64,000 bases of DNA, taken from the NCBI GenBank assembly GCA_001660395.1, contig LXWE01000001.1, forward strand, positions 744,001-808,000, read 5' to 3'. The translations under genes and the position numbers were made by a program. The stretch is from Alteromonadaceae bacterium XY-R5. GTDB lineage: Bacteria > Pseudomonadota > Gammaproteobacteria > Enterobacterales > Alteromonadaceae. Positions 1-8,802 of the stretch are shown here, in pieces (position 1 is the first letter of the stretch; every line of letters begins with the position of its first letter). The notes under the pieces were generated by a model that searched no databases, had not been told where the DNA came from, and saw only the letters and a program-made list of their open reading frames with translations.

Positions 1-356
1 TCTCAGCAACGCTCTCAGGCATGGGTTATGACGGCCTGACCCGACTACTGGCATTACTTGCCTTTAATTTGGGCATTGAGAGCCTGCAGTTAGCACTGGT
101 TGCTATCAGCATGCCGTTGTTGTTTTTGTTGGCTGAAACAGCGTTGTATCGCCCATTACGCGTATTAGGCAGCATCATCGCTGGTATTGCGGCAATGAGT
201 TGGATGTGGGTGCGTATTAGTGGAGAGAGCCTGGCCTTCGCCAGTTGGGCAGATCAATTCCCACAATGGGGTGGCTGGATATATTTAGCCTTGCTATGTG
301 TGGCTCTGGGCAGCCAACTGGTTAAACGTTTTAAACTGCGTCAGGTAATTGCCTGA
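1..356 (+). CDS. HupE/UreJ family membrane protein, C-terminal fragment
   Basis: The reading frame is open from base 3 at the window edge, so the gene starts upstream and only about the last 118 residues are seen. The pattern LLALLAFNLGIESLQL followed by three or four hydrophobic segments is what the C-terminal half of HupE/UreJ proteins looks like: integral inner-membrane proteins, some linked to nickel or hydrogenase/urease systems and many of unknown role. It ends in a basic cytoplasmic tail. No nickel-enzyme gene is visible nearby, so the family name should not be read as a function here. A hairpin terminator follows about 45 bases after the stop. Confidence 0.6.
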   Translation, partial: SATLSGMGYDGLTRLLALLAFNLGIESLQLALVAISMPLLFLLAETALYRPLRVLGSIIAGIAAMSWMWVRISGESLAFASWADQFPQWGGWIYLALLCVALGSQLVKRFKLRQVIA

Positions 357-400
357 CCAATCTCCTCCCCAGATAAACACCTAACATCTCTCCAATCGGC

Positions 401-427
401 AAAGGCCAGCAGGGTTGCTGGCCTTTT
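401..427. terminator. bidirectional rho-independent terminator
   Basis: An 11-bp perfect stem (AAAGGCCAGCA / TGCTGGCCTTT) with a GGGT loop is followed by a short T run. It lies between the convergent HupE-like gene and the glutamine-synthetase-like gene and can serve both. Confidence 0.8.
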
Positions 428-436
428 AGCGTTAAC

Positions 437-1801
437 TCAAACATAAGGTAACAATAGTTCGTATTCCATTTCTGTGATCTGGTGTTCGAACAGTCTGACT
501 TCGGCCCACTTACAGGCCTGATACATGGCCACAAAATCCTCGCCAAACCAGGACAGAATCCGCGGGTCAACTTCCATCAAACGTAATGCGTCACGCTGAT
601 TATCCGGCACTCTTGGATGTTCCTGCTCATAAGCATTACCTTCAACCGCAGGAGGCGCTTCCATTTGATTCACAATACCTTCAACCACACCCGCCAGTAA
701 GCAGGTTACCGCCAGATACGGGTTAGCATCCGCGCCGGCAATGCGATGTTCCAGACGTGTTGCCTGCGGATCTCCAGCTGGAATACGCACCGCCACAGTA
801 CGGTTATCAAAGCCCCAGGTTTTAGACGTCGGCGCATAAGCACCTGGTGCCAGACGGCGATAACTGTTTAGATTTGGGCAGAAGAAAGCCACCGAACTGT
901 CGGCCAAATCCAGTAATCCTGCCGCCGCGTGCTGGATAAGTTTATTTTCCGTTGGCTCTTCAGAAATAAACACATTATTGCCGTCCTGATCCATCAGACT
1001 TAAATGCATGTGCAAGCCATTTCCAGCTTCATGGATATATGGTTTAGCCATAAAAGTCGCCATCATTTCGTGATTTTTAGCCACGCTGCCGATGACGCGT
1101 TTGAGCAATACGGCCTGATCAGCCGCTGCCATAATGTCGTTTCCGTAATTGAGGTTAACCTCAAACTGACCCGGCGCATATTCTGCAATCACTGTGTCCG
1201 CAGGGATCCCCTGAGCTTTGGCGGTTTCCAGTACGTCACGGATGAAGAAGTCGTAATCGTCTAAATCATCCAGTGAATATACCTGCTTAGACGTCATGCG
1301 ACGGTCGGTTCCAGGGATCAGAGGCGGCTGTAACTGGCCACGCTCATCGCGCTGCAAATCGACCAAATAAAATTCCAGTTCCAACGCCACACCGGGGATA
1401 TAACCCAATTGTTCAAAGCGTTCGATGGCTTTGACCAGGATTTGGCGCGGGTCTGCGAAGTAGGGATCGCCTTCCTGCTCAAACATGGTGCAAAGCACCT
1501 GCGCTCTATCACCATTTTGGTGCCATGGAACCAGGGTTAAACTACTGGCAATGGGGCGACAGAGGAAATCTTTATCACCTATGTCCAACCCCTGCCCGGC
1601 CTCTTCCACCGTTGCCCCCGTCGCATCTAAGGACATAACGGACCCCGGGAGATAGAAACCGTGACTAAACACCTTTTCCAGTAGATCTCGCTCTATGCGT
1701 TTGCCCCGAATAACGCCATTGAGGTCGCACAGCAGCAATTCCACTGTGGTGACATCAGGATGTTGAGCTAGAAATTGTCGGGCGATATCAAGATCAGTCA
1801 T
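437..1801 (-). CDS. spuI: glutamine-synthetase-family gamma-glutamylpolyamine ligase (PuuA/SpuI type)
   Basis: 454 residues, the usual length for PuuA-type ligases. These ATP-dependent enzymes join glutamate to putrescine or another amine and do not use ammonia. Visible family features are the N-terminal CDLNGVIRGKR (25-35), the metal-binding ExE in ALELEFYL (E141, E143), AEYAPGQFEVN (206-216), the NGLHMHLS block (H264, H266), FDNRTVAVRIP and NPYLAV. The gene is divergent from the puuD-type gene, which matches spuI next to spuABC in Pseudomonas. ATG start; the Shine-Dalgarno is weak. It is a paralogue of the ligase at 2806. Family is certain; the exact amine substrate is inferred from context. 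Confidence 0.88.
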   Translation of the reverse strand: MTDLDIARQFLAQHPDVTTVELLLCDLNGVIRGKRIERDLLEKVFSHGFYLPGSVMSLDATGATVEEAGQGLDIGDKDFLCRPIASSLTLVPWHQNGDRAQVLCTMFEQEGDPYFADPRQILVKAIERFEQLGYIPGVALELEFYLVDLQRDERGQLQPPLIPGTDRRMTSKQVYSLDDLDDYDFFIRDVLETAKAQGIPADTVIAEYAPGQFEVNLNYGNDIMAAADQAVLLKRVIGSVAKNHEMMATFMAKPYIHEAGNGLHMHLSLMDQDGNNVFISEEPTENKLIQHAAAGLLDLADSSVAFFCPNLNSYRRLAPGAYAPTSKTWGFDNRTVAVRIPAGDPQATRLEHRIAGADANPYLAVTCLLAGVVEGIVNQMEAPPAVEGNAYEQEHPRVPDNQRDALRLMEVDPRILSWFGEDFVAMYQACKWAEVRLFEHQITEMEYELLLPYV

Positions 1802-1953
1802 TTATTCCACTCTTCTTATTGGTCGTCAAAATCCATTTTCCCACACTGACTAAACTCCTAAGACCCGCAAGCAGTCAAAGGAAAAAGCAGTGGTTAAAAC
1901 CTTTTTTCGACGGTTTTTGCCAGGTTGGCACTGTTTTAGCTGTTCAATTTTCA

Positions 1954-1987
1954 CAACACTTTACCAAGTTTTTTCAAAAAAGTGTTG
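1954..1987. promoter_or_regulatory. inverted repeat in the divergent spuI/puuD control region
   Basis: CAACACTTT (1954-1962) and AAAGTGTTG (1979-1987) are perfect 9-bp inverted arms with a 16-base A/T-rich spacer, 58 bases before the GTG of the puuD-type gene. The only gene-free stretch between the two polyamine transcripts (1802-2044) holds it, so an operator is plausible. No regulator gene is adjacent. Confidence 0.4.
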
Positions 1988-2044
1988 AAAATATTTTATA
2001 CCACCGTAGTCTAAATCAAACAATGTTCATTTAGGAATCAATTT

Positions 2045-2806
2045 GTGAACACGGAATCAACAAAACCTCTAGTCGGCGTAATATGCGATATTCAAACCAT
2101 TTCGCCACACTTGTTCCATGTGGCTGGTGATAAATACCTGCGTGCACTTAGCCAGGCAGCGGATGTCATTCCTGTACTTATCCCCTGTTTACAAAACGAC
2201 CAGAATATTGAACACTGGTTATCTCGTATTGATGGCGTATTTTTAACAGGTGCTTATTCCATGGTGGATCCTGTGCATTACGGAGAATCACGCATAGACG
2301 CAGATTACGGTTACGACTCAGGTCGAGATGAGCTGAGCTTTCAGCTTATTAACGGCGTGAAACAACGCGATATCCCGCTGTTAGGCGTTTGTCGTGGGTT
2401 TCAGGACATCAATGTGGCGTTTGGTGGCAGTTTGCATCAGGCGGTTCAGGACGTGCCTGGCCTAATGGATCACCGCGAGGATAAAAACGCCTCCCTGGAA
2501 GAACAGTATGCCCCTGTGCACGCTGTCACTGTCTCAGCAAACGGACTGCTCAACAGCATCATTCCCGACCCCGAATTTATGGTCAATTCACTTCACTCAC
2601 AGGGCATTAACCGCCTAGGAACTGGATTGACTGCCGAAGCGTTTACTCAGGACGGCTTAATTGAAGCCCTGAGTATCAACGACATGACCTTTGGTCTGGC
2701 GGTGCAATGGCACCCAGAATGGAAGGTCATGCAAAACCCAACCCAAAAACGACTATTTGAGGCCTTTGGCAACGCTTGTAGAAAGCGTCTGTTCAACGGA
2801 AATTAA
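2045..2806 (+). CDS. puuD: gamma-glutamyl-gamma-aminobutyrate hydrolase (PuuD/SpuA type)
   Basis: 253 residues, class I glutamine-amidotransferase fold without a synthetase partner. The nucleophile is C116 in LLGVCRGFQDINVAFGG, and the His/Glu pair is H223 and E225 in VQWHPEW; NSLHSQG (181-187) is also typical of the group. The enzyme frees GABA from gamma-glutamyl-GABA in the cytoplasm. The start is GTG at 2045 with AGGA about seven bases upstream. The stop TAA overlaps the next gene's ATG by one base (TAATG), so the two are translationally coupled. It is the first gene of the plus-strand polyamine operon. Confidence 0.9.
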   Translation: MNTESTKPLVGVICDIQTISPHLFHVAGDKYLRALSQAADVIPVLIPCLQNDQNIEHWLSRIDGVFLTGAYSMVDPVHYGESRIDADYGYDSGRDELSFQLINGVKQRDIPLLGVCRGFQDINVAFGGSLHQAVQDVPGLMDHREDKNASLEEQYAPVHAVTVSANGLLNSIIPDPEFMVNSLHSQGINRLGTGLTAEAFTQDGLIEALSINDMTFGLAVQWHPEWKVMQNPTQKRLFEAFGNACRKRLFNGN

Positions 2807-4158
2807 TGAAAGAAATTACCAATTGGCTAAATGAAAACAAATTAACCGAAGTCGAATGTATCATGTCGGATCAAACCGGCATCGCCCGCGGCAAAATCAT
2901 GCCGACAGCGAAATTTATTGCGGAGAAGGGCATTCGTTTGCCCGAAAGTGTCTTATTGCAAACCGCAACGGGGGACTACCCCGATGATGATGTTTATTAC
3001 AGCCTGCTTGATCCGGCCGACATTGACATGGTGTTAAAGCCAGACGAGTCAGCCATGTATACCGTGCCCTGGGCCCACGAGCCGTCAGCGCAAATCATTC
3101 ATGACTGTTACGATGCCATGGGCAACCTGATCGAGCTTGCACCGCGCGCCATTTTGAAACGCGTTCTTAAGCTATATGCAGACAAAGGCTGGAAGCCGAT
3201 CGTTGCGCCTGAAGTGGAATTCTATTTAACCAAGCGTTGTACCGATCCGGATTTACCCCTGGAGCCACCTGTTGGTCGTTCTGGGCGTCAGGAAAGTGGT
3301 CGTCAGTCGTTTAGTATTGACGCAGCGAACGAGTTTGATCCCATTATCGAAGACATCTATGACTGGTGTGAAGATATGGGCCTGGATATCGATACGCTAA
3401 TCCACGAAGAAGGCAGCGCACAGCTGGAATTTAATTTCCGCCACGGCGATGCATTAAAGCTTGCGGATCAGGTATTTATCTTTAAGCGCACTGTTCGTGA
3501 AGCTGCACTGAAACACAAAATCAACGCTACTTTTATGGCCAAGCCAATTTCTGGTGAGCCTGGCAGCGCCATGCACGTGCATCAGTCGATTGTGGATATG
3601 AAAACCGGCGAGAATATCTTTTCCAATAAAGATGGCTCTGCGTCAGCTCTGTTCCACAACTACATCGGTGGCCTGCAAAAATACATCCCTGAAATCATGC
3701 CGATGTTTGCACCAAACGTGAATAGCTATCGCCGTTACCTGCCGGGTGCCGACGGAAATACTCCGGTGAACATCGACTGGGGCGTAGAAAACCGCACCGT
3801 TGGTTTGCGCGTGCCACATTCATCACCAGTGGCCCGTCGGGTTGAAAACCGCTTACCTGGTTCAGATACCAACCCTTATCTGGCATTAGCTGGCAACTTA
3901 ATTGCCGGTTATCTGGGTATGACCAAAGATATTAAACCACGTAAACCTGTGCAGGGACGCAGTCCGGACGAAGCCGAAGACGAATTGCCGTTTAACCTCG
4001 AAGCCGCCCTGGAAGCCATGTCGGAATCCACTGACATTCGCGAGGCACTTGGCGATCAGTTTGTCGACGGGTTTATCGCAACTCGTTGGGCTGAATATGA
4101 AGGGTTCAAACGAGTGATCAGCTCGTGGGAACGTAAGTTTTTGTTAAGTACGGTATAA
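2806..4158 (+). CDS. spuB: second glutamine-synthetase-like ligase (SpuB/PuuA type)
   Basis: 450 residues, the same family as the divergent gene at 437-1801 but clearly distinct in sequence. It has SDQTGIARGK near the N-terminus (21-30), the ExE pair in APEVEFYL (E136, E138), EPGSAMHVHQS (H257, H259), NSYRR and NPYLALAG. The probable reaction is ATP-dependent gamma-glutamylation of a polyamine or of an intermediate. It starts inside the stop codon of puuD and ends ten bases before the aminotransferase. The order amidohydrolase-ligase-aminotransferase matches spuA-spuB-spuC. Whether the two ligases differ in substrate cannot be told from sequence. Confidence 0.87.
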   Translation: MKEITNWLNENKLTEVECIMSDQTGIARGKIMPTAKFIAEKGIRLPESVLLQTATGDYPDDDVYYSLLDPADIDMVLKPDESAMYTVPWAHEPSAQIIHDCYDAMGNLIELAPRAILKRVLKLYADKGWKPIVAPEVEFYLTKRCTDPDLPLEPPVGRSGRQESGRQSFSIDAANEFDPIIEDIYDWCEDMGLDIDTLIHEEGSAQLEFNFRHGDALKLADQVFIFKRTVREAALKHKINATFMAKPISGEPGSAMHVHQSIVDMKTGENIFSNKDGSASALFHNYIGGLQKYIPEIMPMFAPNVNSYRRYLPGADGNTPVNIDWGVENRTVGLRVPHSSPVARRVENRLPGSDTNPYLALAGNLIAGYLGMTKDIKPRKPVQGRSPDEAEDELPFNLEAALEAMSESTDIREALGDQFVDGFIATRWAEYEGFKRVISSWERKFLLSTV

Positions 4159-4168
4159 GGAAGGACCA

Positions 4169-5533
4169 ATGGCAGTTTCTCCTCCGCAAAACGATGTTTG
4201 TGCACACATTCTGCACCCTTTTGTAGACAACTATCAGCTGACACAAAAGCAGCCCAGAGTCATCACCAAAGCCGAAGGCGTTTACGTTTGGGACGCCAAC
4301 GGCAAGCGCTACTTAGATGCCTTTGCCGGGCTATGGTGTGTAAATGTAGGCTACGGACGCAAAGAGCTAATCGATGCAGCCAGCAAACAAATGGCGGAAC
4401 TGCCATATTATAACCTGTTCTTTAATACCAGCACTCAGCCGGCGCTGGCGCTGGCCGATGCCATCGCGGAGATTGCTCCTGAACATATGAATACGGTGTT
4501 TTTCACCAATTCAGGCTCAGAAGCAAACGATACGGTATTCCGTATGGTGCGTCGCTACTGGGATGTGAAAGGCCAACCAACGAAGAAAACCTTCATTGGT
4601 CGTCACAATGGCTATCACGGTTCAACGGTAGCTGGCGTCAGCCTCGGCGGCATGAAGCCTATGCACAAACAGGGTGACCTGCCCATTCAGGGCATTGAAC
4701 ATATCAATCAGCCCTATTGGTTTGGTGAAGGTGGCGATATGTCACCTGAAGAATTTGGCCTGCTGCGCGCAAAAGAACTGGAAACCAAAATACTTGAATT
4801 AGGGGCCGATAAGGTTGCCGCCTTTATTGCAGAACCCATTCAGGGAGCCGGCGGTGTGATTGTGCCACCCAGCACCTATTGGCCTGAAATTCAACGCATC
4901 TGTCAGCAGTACGATGTATTGCTGGTTGTAGATGAAGTGATTTGTGGTTTTGGCCGCACCGGCAACTGGTTTGGTAGCGATACTTTCGGCATTAAGGCAG
5001 ATTTAATGCCTATCGCCAAAGGATTATCGTCAGGCTATCTGCCCATTGGTGGCGTCCTACTATCCGACCGCGTGGCTGAGGTGCTAAAATCGGAACAGGC
5101 GGGGGATTTTCTGCATGGTTTTACCTATTCTGGTCACCCTACATGCGCCGCCGTCGCCCTTGAAAACATCCGTATTCTCAAAGACGAACATTTTATTGAA
5201 ACCATCCAGCAGGATACCGGGCCGTATTTAGCAAAACAGCTCCGGACGTTGCTGGATTTGCCGATCGTGGGTGAAATTCGCTCCGTTGGCATGGTTGGTG
5301 CTATTGAATTGGTTCGGGATAAAACAACCCGTGAGCGTTTTGATACTAATGGCAAAACCGGCAGCCTCTGTCGTGATATCGCCTTAGATCTGGGCCTGAT
5401 CCTGCGTGCCACCGGAGAAACAATGTTGCTGTCACCTCCCCTGAGCATTAGCAAAGGCGAGATTGATGAACTGATCCAAACTGCCAGACAGGCCCTTGAG
5501 CTTACCTGGCAAAAGGTAACCAACGGGAAGTAA
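4169..5533 (+). CDS. spuC: putrescine-pyruvate type class III aminotransferase (SpuC)
   Basis: 454 residues, a fold-type I PLP enzyme of the omega-transaminase group. Visible: NSGSEAND (114-121) for phosphate binding, YHGST (149-153), the LLVVDE aspartate D255 that pairs with the pyridine nitrogen, and the Schiff-base lysine K284 in PIAKGLSSGY. Members next to puu/spu genes transfer the amino group of putrescine to pyruvate, giving 4-aminobutanal. AAGGA lies before the ATG. It sits directly after the ligase and before the binding-protein gene, so it belongs to the operon. beta-Alanine:pyruvate transaminase is the main alternative. Confidence 0.87.
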   Translation: MAVSPPQNDVCAHILHPFVDNYQLTQKQPRVITKAEGVYVWDANGKRYLDAFAGLWCVNVGYGRKELIDAASKQMAELPYYNLFFNTSTQPALALADAIAEIAPEHMNTVFFTNSGSEANDTVFRMVRRYWDVKGQPTKKTFIGRHNGYHGSTVAGVSLGGMKPMHKQGDLPIQGIEHINQPYWFGEGGDMSPEEFGLLRAKELETKILELGADKVAAFIAEPIQGAGGVIVPPSTYWPEIQRICQQYDVLLVVDEVICGFGRTGNWFGSDTFGIKADLMPIAKGLSSGYLPIGGVLLSDRVAEVLKSEQAGDFLHGFTYSGHPTCAAVALENIRILKDEHFIETIQQDTGPYLAKQLRTLLDLPIVGEIRSVGMVGAIELVRDKTTRERFDTNGKTGSLCRDIALDLGLILRATGETMLLSPPLSISKGEIDELIQTARQALELTWQKVTNGK

Positions 5534-5594
5534 GGCAGTATCCCTCCGATTAATAACAAATCAACTGACAACAATAACGAAGGAAGGAAACAAG

Positions 5595-6680
5595 ATGATG
5601 AAACTCAACCCCAAGTCACTGCTGGGTTTAGCAATGGCAAGTGCGCTGGCACTGCCTGCTGCCGCAGAAACCGTCCGGGTATACAACTGGTCTGATTATA
5701 TTGCCGAAGATACTATCGAAAAGTTCACTGCCGCTACCGGCATTGATGTCACTTATGACGTCTTTGACTCTAACGAAGTGTTAGAAGCCAAAGTACTGTC
5801 TGGTCAATCTGGCTATGACATTGTGGTACCTACCACTGACTTTATGGCACGCCAAATCAAGGCGGGTGCATACCAGAAGCTGGATAAGTCCAAGATCCCG
5901 AATCTGAAAAACCTGGATCCTGAACTGCTGAAAAGCCTGGACAACTATGACAAGGGTGGTGAGTACAGCGTACCTTACCAATGGGGTACCAATGGTGTGG
6001 GTTACAACGTCGCTAAAGTGCAGGAAATCCTGGGCGATGACGCACCAACTGACAGCTGGGATTTAGTCTTTGACCCCAAATATGCGGACAAGCTCAAAGA
6101 CTGCGGTATCACCATGCTCGACAGCGCCAGCGAGATTCTGCCATTGGCGATGAACTACCTGGGCTTGGATCCTAACTCTAAAAATCCAGCCGATTATGAA
6201 AAGGCGCAAGAGTTACTGATGAAAGTGCGCCCTGATATCACCTACTTCCACAGCTCACGCTACATTTCTGATTTAGCCAATGGCGAAATCTGTGTGTCAG
6301 TGGGTTGGTCTGGCGATATTTTCCAGGCAGCTTCTCGTGCCGAAGAAGCGGAAAATGGCATTGAAATCTCTTACTACATTCCAAAAGAAGGCACCCTGAT
6401 GTGGGCCGATATGATGGTGATCCCAAAAGACGCCAAGAATGTTGATGCAGCACACGCCTGGATCAACTTCATTTTGGAACCCAAAATCGGTGCTGAACTG
6501 ACTAACTACATTTGGTACGGCAGCCCCAATAAAGCCTCAGAAGAATTCATTGATGAAGAGATCCTGAGTGATCCAGGTATCTATCCTCCTAAAGGTACCA
6601 AGCTGTTCACCAACGAAACCATGCCGATGAAAATTGATCGCGTCATGACTCGTATCTGGACTGCTATCAAAAAAGGTTAA
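5595..6680 (+). CDS. potF: periplasmic polyamine-binding protein (PotF/SpuD/SpuE type)
   Basis: 361 residues. A Sec signal peptide ends at PAAA before ETVRVYNWSDYI (cleavage near residue 24). The mature start VYNWSDYI and the VFDSNEVLEAKVLSGQSGYD region are hallmarks of PotF/PotD-type binding proteins, with W32 and the nearby Asp in the polyamine pocket. The gene has a strong AAGGAAGG Shine-Dalgarno and a double ATG start. A GC-rich hairpin separates it from the ATPase gene and may raise its level over the membrane parts. Pseudomonas has two such genes (spuD and spuE); only one is present here. Confidence 0.92.
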   Translation: MMKLNPKSLLGLAMASALALPAAAETVRVYNWSDYIAEDTIEKFTAATGIDVTYDVFDSNEVLEAKVLSGQSGYDIVVPTTDFMARQIKAGAYQKLDKSKIPNLKNLDPELLKSLDNYDKGGEYSVPYQWGTNGVGYNVAKVQEILGDDAPTDSWDLVFDPKYADKLKDCGITMLDSASEILPLAMNYLGLDPNSKNPADYEKAQELLMKVRPDITYFHSSRYISDLANGEICVSVGWSGDIFQAASRAEEAENGIEISYYIPKEGTLMWADMMVIPKDAKNVDAAHAWINFILEPKIGAELTNYIWYGSPNKASEEFIDEEILSDPGIYPPKGTKLFTNETMPMKIDRVMTRIWTAIKKG

Positions 6681-6696
6681 TTAATCGCTGAAATTT

Positions 6697-6718
6697 AGGC
6701 CCCTGAACCTGGGGGCCT
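6697..6718 (+). terminator. intercistronic hairpin, attenuator-like
   Basis: AGGCCCC / GGGGCCT, a 7-bp stem with an 8-base loop followed by GTTGTT, lies between the binding-protein and ATPase genes. The T run is broken, so partial termination or protection of the upstream message is likelier than full termination. Confidence 0.5.
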
Positions 6719-6739
6719 GTTGTTCCCTGGAGAAACATA

Positions 6740-7900
6740 ATGCCAAGTGGTGCTGTAGCCAGTCAGCCGTCGGTCACGGAAACCGGGAAGGTATCCCGTG
6801 CCAGCAAAGACGTCCTGATTAAAATTAAAAATATCACCAAATACTACGACGATGCACTGGCCGTCGATGATGTCAGCCTGGACATTTTCAGAGGCGAAAT
6901 TTTTGCCTTACTAGGTGCCTCGGGGTCTGGTAAATCGACCTTACTACGTATGTTAGCCGGCTTTGAACGCCCTACGTCGGGCCATATATTTTTGCGCGAT
7001 CAGGACATTACTCAAATGGCCCCGAACCAGCGTCCGTTTAACATGATGTTTCAGTCCTATGCGCTGTTCCCGCACATGAGTGTTGAGAAGAACATCGCTT
7101 TTGGCTTACAACAACAAACGCCTAAATTATCCAAACCCGCCATTGCCGATCGTGTCAGCGAAATGCTGAAACTGGTGCACATGGAAAAATACGCACGCCG
7201 CAAGCCTTCACAGCTTTCCGGTGGTCAGCGTCAGCGGGTAGCGCTAGCGCGTTCATTGGCTCGTCATCCTCAACTGTTGCTGTTGGACGAGCCAATGGGT
7301 GCTTTAGACAAAAAACTGCGTACCGAAATGCAATTAGAAGTGGTGGATATCATTGAACGCGTAGGCGTGACCTGTGTAATGGTAACCCACGATCAAGAAG
7401 AAGCCATGACCATGGCAGATCGTATCGCCATTATGGACGAAGGCTATATTCAGCAAATTGGCTCACCTGTTGATGTGTATGAAACGCCACGCAACCGTAA
7501 AGTGGCCGAATTTATCGGCTCGGTGAATATTTTTGAAACCGAAATCAAAATCGACGAAGAAGATCGCGTTATCCTGACTTGCGGTGACGTATGCAGTGAC
7601 ATTTATGTGGGTCGCGGTGTGACCACCAGCATTGATGAAAACAAAATGTTGTTTGCCCTGCGCCCTGAAAAAACCTTTATCAGCAAAGACAAGCCACTGC
7701 AAACCCATAACTGGACCGAAGGCCGTGTCGCCGATATCGCCTATTTAGGCGGGCATTCTGTTTACTACGTTAAGCTTAAATCCGGTAAACAGATCCAGTG
7801 CTTCTGGGCGAATACAGAACGTCGCGCAGAGCGTCCAACCTGGGAAGATAAAGTCTACGTATACTGGACCGAAGATGCCGGTATGGTGATGCATTTATGA
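6740..7900 (+). CDS. potG: polyamine ABC transporter ATPase (PotG/SpuF)
   Basis: 386 residues. Walker A GASGSGKST (59-67), signature LSGGQ (159-163), Walker B LLLLDEP (179-185) and switch histidine H217 are all intact. A C-terminal TOBE-type regulatory domain follows (about 260-386), as in PotA/PotG. The first 25 residues are a variable extension. It powers the importer formed with the two permeases downstream. Its stop overlaps the next start by four bases (ATGA), so translation is coupled. Gene order makes polyamines, probably putrescine, the substrate. Confidence 0.92.
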   Translation: MPSGAVASQPSVTETGKVSRASKDVLIKIKNITKYYDDALAVDDVSLDIFRGEIFALLGASGSGKSTLLRMLAGFERPTSGHIFLRDQDITQMAPNQRPFNMMFQSYALFPHMSVEKNIAFGLQQQTPKLSKPAIADRVSEMLKLVHMEKYARRKPSQLSGGQRQRVALARSLARHPQLLLLDEPMGALDKKLRTEMQLEVVDIIERVGVTCVMVTHDQEEAMTMADRIAIMDEGYIQQIGSPVDVYETPRNRKVAEFIGSVNIFETEIKIDEEDRVILTCGDVCSDIYVGRGVTTSIDENKMLFALRPEKTFISKDKPLQTHNWTEGRVADIAYLGGHSVYYVKLKSGKQIQCFWANTERRAERPTWEDKVYVYWTEDAGMVMHL

Positions 7901-8802
7901 AAGGTCTGACTGCTCGCTTAAAGGAAAAACTGCCGAAAGGTAAACACAGCATTATCAGCCTGCCCTATGTGTGGTTGCTGGTGTTTTTTGTGCTGCCGTT
8001 TATCTTTGTGGCAAAAATATCTTTCTCTGAAGCGGACCTTGCCATTCCCCCGTATATGCCCATGTTTGAGTGGAGCGATAACCTGCTCAACATCAAAATC
8101 AATTTGGGTAATTACCTATGGCTGGCTGAAGATCCTCTTTACTGGGAAGCCTATGCAAACTCCATCAAAATGGCGTTTTGGTCGACCCTGCTATGTTTAT
8201 TAATTGGCTATCCGATGGCTTATGCCATTGCCAAAGCGCCAAAAGAGAAACAGGCGGTGTGGTTACTGTTGGTACTATTACCCAGCTGGACGTCGTTTCT
8301 GATTCGGGTGTATGCCTGGATGGGCCTGTTAAAAGATTCTGGTCTAATCAACGGCGCGCTAATGGGTATTGGCATCATAGATGAGCCAATCCAGATGATT
8401 AATACCAACTTCGCTGTGTATATTGGTGTGGTGTATTCCTATCTGCCCTTTATGGTGCTGCCGCTTTATGCCAACCTGGTCAAACATGATAACAGCTTGC
8501 TTGAAGCCGCCAGCGATTTAGGTGCCATCAAGGCGGTATCCTTCTTCCGAATCACATTGCCATTATCGTTCAATGGCATTGTCGCGGGCTCTATGCTGGT
8601 GTTTATACCAGTGGTGGGTGAATACGTGATACCAGAATTACTGGGCGGTTCAGACACTATCATGATTGGTAAGATCCTGTGGCAGGAATTCTTCAATAAC
8701 CGCGACTGGCCTGTGGCCTCGGCGCTGGCAGTAATCATGATTATGATCCTGATCATTCCCATCAGTCTGTTCCATCACTTTCAACATAAGGAAAGCCGCT
8801 GA
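7897..8802 (+). CDS. potH: polyamine ABC transporter permease (PotH/SpuG)
   Basis: 301 residues with about six membrane segments. The first follows a short basic cytoplasmic stretch. The EAA loop that contacts the ATPase is EAASDLGAIKAVSFFRITLP. It is the first of the two channel subunits. It overlaps the ATPase gene by four bases and the second permease gene by one (TGATG), so the transporter genes are one translationally coupled unit. Length and loop agree with PotH/PotB proteins. Confidence 0.92.
   Translation: MKGLTARLKEKLPKGKHSIISLPYVWLLVFFVLPFIFVAKISFSEADLAIPPYMPMFEWSDNLLNIKINLGNYLWLAEDPLYWEAYANSIKMAFWSTLLCLLIGYPMAYAIAKAPKEKQAVWLLLVLLPSWTSFLIRVYAWMGLLKDSGLINGALMGIGIIDEPIQMINTNFAVYIGVVYSYLPFMVLPLYANLVKHDNSLLEAASDLGAIKAVSFFRITLPLSFNGIVAGSMLVFIPVVGEYVIPELLGGSDTIMIGKILWQEFFNNRDWPVASALAVIMIMILIIPISLFHHFQHKESR

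Noticed and set aside
5134-5574. 146-codon minus-strand frame opposite the aminotransferase gene
   Set aside because: The sense frame encodes a complete aminotransferase; the antisense product is Ser/Arg-rich with no family pattern.
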